A stretch of DNA of 64,000 nucleotides from Schistosoma mansoni (taxonomy: Eukaryota; Platyhelminthes; Trematoda; Strigeidida; Schistosomatidae): positions 8,114,698 through 8,178,697 of the forward strand of contig NC_031500.1 in assembly GCF_000237925.1 (NCBI RefSeq), read 5' to 3'. Below the pieces are notes generated by a model. It saw only the letters and a list, made by a program, of their open reading frames with translations, did no database searches and was not told the origin of the DNA. The position numbers were made by a program, and so were the translations under genes. Positions 60,801 to 64,000 of this stretch are shown here, piece after piece. Within the stretch, counting starts at the first letter, position 1. Each line of letters opens with the position of its first letter.

Positions 60801-63277
60801 TGTCGTTCACAGTGACCTTGATGTTCAGGTCCCCTATCAGGATGATCAGGTCTTCTGATGAACGGATCTCTATATTGGATAGAAACTCATCACGAAACCG
60901 ATCTTATATCAATCACACAGCCATTATATTCACTACATACACGAGTTCAACAAGCTACTACGATGAGAATTCTGCATTGGTAAATGAATCCGATGATTCA
61001 GATATACATCATTTTGGAGTTGTATAGGGAATAAGCACTCATTTCAATATCTGAATCTCGTGAGGTCGGTTTACGCTGACGTCATGGATAAGCACTACAC
61101 ATTTCTCTCATACGTCGAAGATCAGTTGTCCGATGCTTCATCATATCTAATGATTGTCCAACCGAGATTAGCACTCGATGTGAAACTATCAAATATAACA
61201 ATATTCACAGCTCGCCTATATTAGTGACGAATTTCATGTTCATTTCGAAATGTATTTTTGTATCCATTATTCGCTATATTTTTTACGAAACATTTTACAG
61301 ACTTACAAAATATTGGTAGAACTTTATCATTGTAGCTGCTAAATTCTTCACAATTTTCCAGAGGATAACATTGACCATTGTATGATGTACTTACTAAAAA
61401 TACATTAAAGGAAGACAATGGAGTGAATGGATTTCTCTTCTGTAAAATAAATGTGTTTATTTGTCTAAAACAATAGTTGTGTTATTAAGAAAAATATATT
61501 AACTTTCATTGAATATTGTACTGATTTTGGAAGTCATAGTTTAAAAGTAAAAACTGATTTCTAAACATGAATTATTTAACAACTATACATGTTTAAAACC
61601 AAATAATGTGTCAATAGTAAATAAACAACTTTGGCTCAGTGGATATCACAATGGCGTTTGACGCGAAAGGTACTGGGTTCGAGTCCCAGAGTGAACATCA
61701 ACTCTGAGATGCAGGTACATCCAGCTGACGAGTCCCAAATAGGACGAAACGCGCGTCAAACTGGATTCCACTGCTAGCCACTATCCATCTTTGCTTATAA
61801 TAAACAACTTTGGTTAGTGAAATTTCCCGTATTTCGGACTCCATGCTTTGCGTGATTTTTCAGTTAATCCAGTGTATGATTACGGTCTGCCAAATATTCC
61901 ATTTCAAGTTTTGTTTTAATGACATTTCTGTTTCCATGTGGTGTTATGGGCTGCTATTTACTAGGATAGTTATGGGGAATGGTTGCGGATATCCTCATTT
62001 ATTTAAGATGAAATCTTTGGTGAACATTAAACTTCATTAGACATCGCTCACTCATTCAATGAATGAAAGAATGGTGGAAGGTGCTGGATGGAATACATTT
62101 ACTGAGCACTGATAATCGTACGGATAATGTGAGCCGTTATGATTTAGATTAAAATTCATATTATACACGTTAAAAATGTGTCAGCGATCCCACCTGTTGT
62201 TGGTAAACTAATTGGAAGTTATTCAATCAGACTATGGAGACTGTAATCATGTGAAGACTCAATGCTCAGTATGATAACTGACATTTACATTGAATTCACG
62301 ATTTGACAATCCATCCGCCATAAATAGATATTTCTCAAAACATTCCCAAATGGAATTCATCATAAAAGTGTCCATTAATTATTGTGAATTGTAATTTATA
62401 TTATAAGACTGTTGGATATTATTGATATTAGACCTGATATCAGTTCGTGATGACAACGCTGACTCTGTTTCTCATCTCGAACTTGAAAAGCTTATTTCTC
62501 ATTCCTCATAATAATCCATCACCCTCTACTGAACGTAATAATTAGTTGAAGTTTCACAAGATCACGTTAGAATAGCTCAATGATCAACCGTAAATTATGA
62601 CCTCACACACATTCGGCAATCCATTGTTTACAGATAATTAATATAGGTAAACACACTGTTTTCTTTAAAAAATACGGTTATAACATTCTCATTACTATCA
62701 ATAGCCTTTTCATATTGTATATTTCAACTTCAATCTCGTCTTCCATCAGACTTCCACACTACAATTCGCACATTAATCGTCAATTATTTCGGATTGTTTA
62801 CCAGTACATAGGAAAGTGGATTTTCAGTGATATTGTTATCTGAAGTTTCTATCCTAGAATGTGCACAATCCTTTATCAATTCCTTCATTTTCTAGTATTT
62901 ACATTGAAGGTCACTCATTCATCTTTCATTTTGTTTCAATCTATAAGATCTATGATCACAGAAACAAACAAATCATCGTGGTATCAATCAAGATAGTAAC
63001 CATAAGAATTTCTTTACAATAGATTACAATTGATAATAAACTATATTAATAAAGATATTTTATCTGAAAGCTTACCTATTTCGTTAGTAATACATTGTTT
63101 CCATAATCCACGAGAACGACTTAATTGATTATAATCATCAATAAGGCCAATATATGTAACATCGTAAACAGCCCAATCTGGTGATATTTGCGCTGCGATT
63201 GCCAAACCCAAAAATACTAATTCACATATATATGAAGCTGTATTTAAACCGATCCAAGCTGCACGACCTAAACGCAT
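54536..63277 (-). CDS. Claudin/PMP22-family four-transmembrane protein, paralogue B
   Basis: Exons 63076-63277 (ATG), 61307-61393, 58747-58917, 55773-55876 and 54536-54736 (stop) have the same lengths and phases as paralogue A except the last, giving 254 aa. W35, GLW 57-59, C62 and C76 are kept. Differences from A concentrate in coding sequence: six residues in exon 1, most of the second half of exon 2 (CYPLENCEEFSSYND versus CYALETSADSSRYNG) and the first two thirds of exon 3. The last exon shares the fourth membrane segment, then switches to an unrelated acidic tail (KPIKEETITYVETAIEMK) ending ATTS. Intron 2 holds a Penelope element inserted in an old RTE; intron 3 holds the RTE shared with A. 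An in-frame upstream ATG exists, but the MRLGRAAW start matches A. Substrate or partners cannot be told from sequence. Confidence 0.85.
56216..57431 (+). mobile_element. Internally deleted RTE shared by both duplication copies (copy B)
   Basis: The same insertion as 31789-32700, with the same flanking gttgttgtgc repeat and the same 3' structure. It keeps a different part of the body: 5' UTR, ATG at 56407 and decayed endonuclease to about 56915, then a jump into [19 protein letters not shown] and on to the stop in FID (57207-57209). The 3' part carries the same second deletion as copy A. Confidence 0.9.
57767..57850. repeat. ACT/AAT compound microsatellite (copy B)
   Basis: Counterpart of 33037-33115. 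More ACT and AAT triplets and fewer ATT triplets than in copy A. Confidence 0.9.
59060..59285 (-). mobile_element. Old RTE remnant, part 1, split by a Penelope insertion
   Basis: The minus strand corresponds to the linker between endonuclease and reverse transcriptase (LDKI-like region and the DSRLTEFKMDLSNKLHAL counterpart). The upstream part of the same decayed element appears at 60600-60950 beyond the Penelope sequence. Confidence 0.65.
59290..60640 (+). mobile_element. Penelope-like element fragment in intron 2 of paralogue B
   Basis: Reverse transcriptase and GIY-YIG parts lie in the normal order and the same strand, unlike the palindromic copy. Exact ends are unclear. It separates two pieces of an older RTE remnant, so it inserted into it. 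Confidence 0.8.
59346..60280 (+). pseudogene. Penelope reverse transcriptase plus GIY-YIG endonuclease, broken
   Basis: The reverse transcriptase frame (59406-60020, open from about 59346) has VKLETGPLNETI, YCRYIDNTFIVVNKNTS, SVYRKSHSACQYTHFYSFTP and TEIGYPSAFIKKYM. The catalytic box is YIDN instead of YIDD, which should abolish activity. After a stop near 60018 comes CIYKFSCSCGDSYIGRSTRQ, the Cys-containing GIY-YIG start with its catalytic-region R. A frameshift follows, then ILAHLIDSGCNVDKSKSS and LHIA. It is a relative of, but clearly diverged from, the 52 kb copy. Confidence 0.88.
60600..60960 (-). mobile_element. Old RTE remnant, part 2 (endonuclease region)
   Basis: The minus strand corresponds to the RTE endonuclease around GDLNIKV and the ISH-type box, with the same order as 44 kb copy residues 150-240. 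Heavily decayed. Confidence 0.65.
61620..61813 (+). mobile_element. Family I SINE with 15-bp target duplication, private to copy B
   Basis: Direct repeats aataaacaactttgg (61620-61634 and 61799-61813) flank 164 bp starting in the tRNA-like A box (ctcagtggat), with a consensus B box (gggttcgagtccc), a hammerhead and the 3' end tccatctttgcttat. Copy A has a single uninterrupted target at about 37240-37255. It lies in intron 1 of paralogue B. Confidence 0.93.
61719..61766 (+). ncRNA. Hammerhead ribozyme, family I, with AAA at the cleavage site
   Basis: ATCCAG, CTGACGA, perfect stem II, GAAA and the perfect octamer ACGCGCGT, then the cleavage C at 61757. Three extra A (61758-61760) separate it from CTGGAT, the 3' strand of stem I. 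All other copies have the C directly followed by CTGGAT. Confidence 0.85.
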
Positions 63278-64000
63278 ATTTTTATATTTATAAAATAGTG
63301 ACTTGTGCAGACAACAAATTCTGTTTCGTTCATATTTCACCTTTTATACACTGATCTTTTTACGCAGACGAGAATACCATCCAATACGTAGAAAATCTAT
63401 TCAGTTAGATGTACTACATTGATTAGAAAAGTTTTAGGTGAAATCCGATTGGTCTTTCACAATTATTTTAATAAAGGTGTTATGTTATAGTACATTCACT
63501 CATAATATTAGCACATAGTATTTTTAACAACTCAGCTATCCATTTCCTGATCCATCTGGTTGTTTCAAATTGATATCTAAAGATCTAACTGTTTGGATTG
63601 GTATGCTGACGTTTATCTGGTCTATCGGAAAGATGATTTTTTCGAAAAGTACCTGAGTAATCTGGGCAACATCTGACTGTTAGTCAGTTAAAAATAATGT
63701 TGAACCTGGTACATGTGTACAATGCTTGTAGTTGTTACACCATATCAGCACAGCGAAATGAAATTGTCACGACTAACCTCATAGTAGTAGAGGTAGAAAC
63801 AGTATTGGTGGTATTGTTGTGAAAGAGAAAACAAGGGGGTACATTCAACAGAATGTCTTGCTAAAGCATTAGAACCTTACACTGAATACTTCATTTGCGA
63901 ATTTCCATCGTTTGTCCTTCACATTCTGTATGGTTATTCTAGTCCACAATTCCTTTCTACTTCCCCTTCTATTCTTTTCAACTAGATCTTAGCCTTCTAA
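63278..64000. other. 5' flank of paralogue B; possible non-LTR UTR remnant
   Basis: Immediately upstream of the ATG only weak similarity to the copy A flank remains. The segment 63660-63850 resembles the 3' UTR of the second non-LTR family (ccatatcagcacag, catagtagtagaggtag), on the minus strand. No promoter element could be assigned. Confidence 0.4.

Larger units (their letters stand above)
51340..63300. repeat. Segmental duplication, copy B (contains claudin-like gene B)
   Basis: Homologous to copy A. The left edge is interrupted by a Penelope composite: homology appears at 51378-51406 and resumes at 53505. Near-identical blocks: 53518-54297, 54316-54545, 54640-54895, 54897-58747 and 61550-63060. 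Private insertions are the Penelope palindrome (51407-53504), a Penelope fragment in intron 2 and a SINE (61635-61798). Beyond about 63280 homology to A becomes weak. Confidence 0.9.

Noticed and set aside
1-64000. CRISPR arrays, bacterial operons, insertion sequences and rRNA
   Set aside because: Nothing of this kind was seen. Direct repeats present are microsatellites, target duplications or retroelement units, and composition and introns are those of an animal genome.

Overview
The window is AT-rich, intron-rich and repeat-dense animal DNA. It most likely comes from a schistosome blood fluke (genus Schistosoma). The evidence is a set of tRNA-derived SINEs carrying hammerhead ribozymes (the Sm-alpha type known from schistosomes), an SR2/SjR2-type RTE retrotransposon ending in TAAG repeats, Penelope-like elements with GIY-YIG endonucleases, and genes split into short exons by GT/AG introns. 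No bacterial or viral features, CRISPR arrays or bona fide tRNA/rRNA genes were seen. Two runs of exactly 200 N (4948-5147, 10372-10571) are assembly gaps.

Four multi-exon host genes can be assembled by joining open segments at splice sites with matching phase, all on the minus strand. (1) A CFAP410/C21orf2-like leucine-rich-repeat ciliary gene (four internal exons, 4165-4798). (2) A four-exon gene (14695-21403, 382 aa) with repeated S/T-T-Y motifs like those of axonemal microtubule-associated proteins. (3, 4) A pair of paralogous four-transmembrane claudin/PMP22-type genes with identical five-exon structure (29117-38719, 236 aa; 54536-63277, 254 aa).

The claudin-like pair sits in a segmental duplication (copy A about 24.8-38.8 kb, copy B about 51.3-63.3 kb). 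Most introns are nearly identical by eye, whereas much of the coding sequence, intron 2 and the 5' flank are clearly diverged. Each copy has private insertions with an empty site in the other: an RTE and a second-family non-LTR element in A, and a Penelope palindrome, a second Penelope fragment and a SINE in B. One RTE insertion is shared.

The rest is mobile DNA. The best RTE (44044-47253) has its whole reading frame interrupted by one stop codon. A second non-LTR family (possibly Perere-3/SR3-like) is present only as fragments. Three tRNA-headed families (I, II, III here) each carry a hammerhead, and the consensus-like stem III of each is a different fully self-complementary octamer. Many SINE copies are tandem, circularly permuted or head-to-head, which suggests multimeric or circular RNA intermediates.
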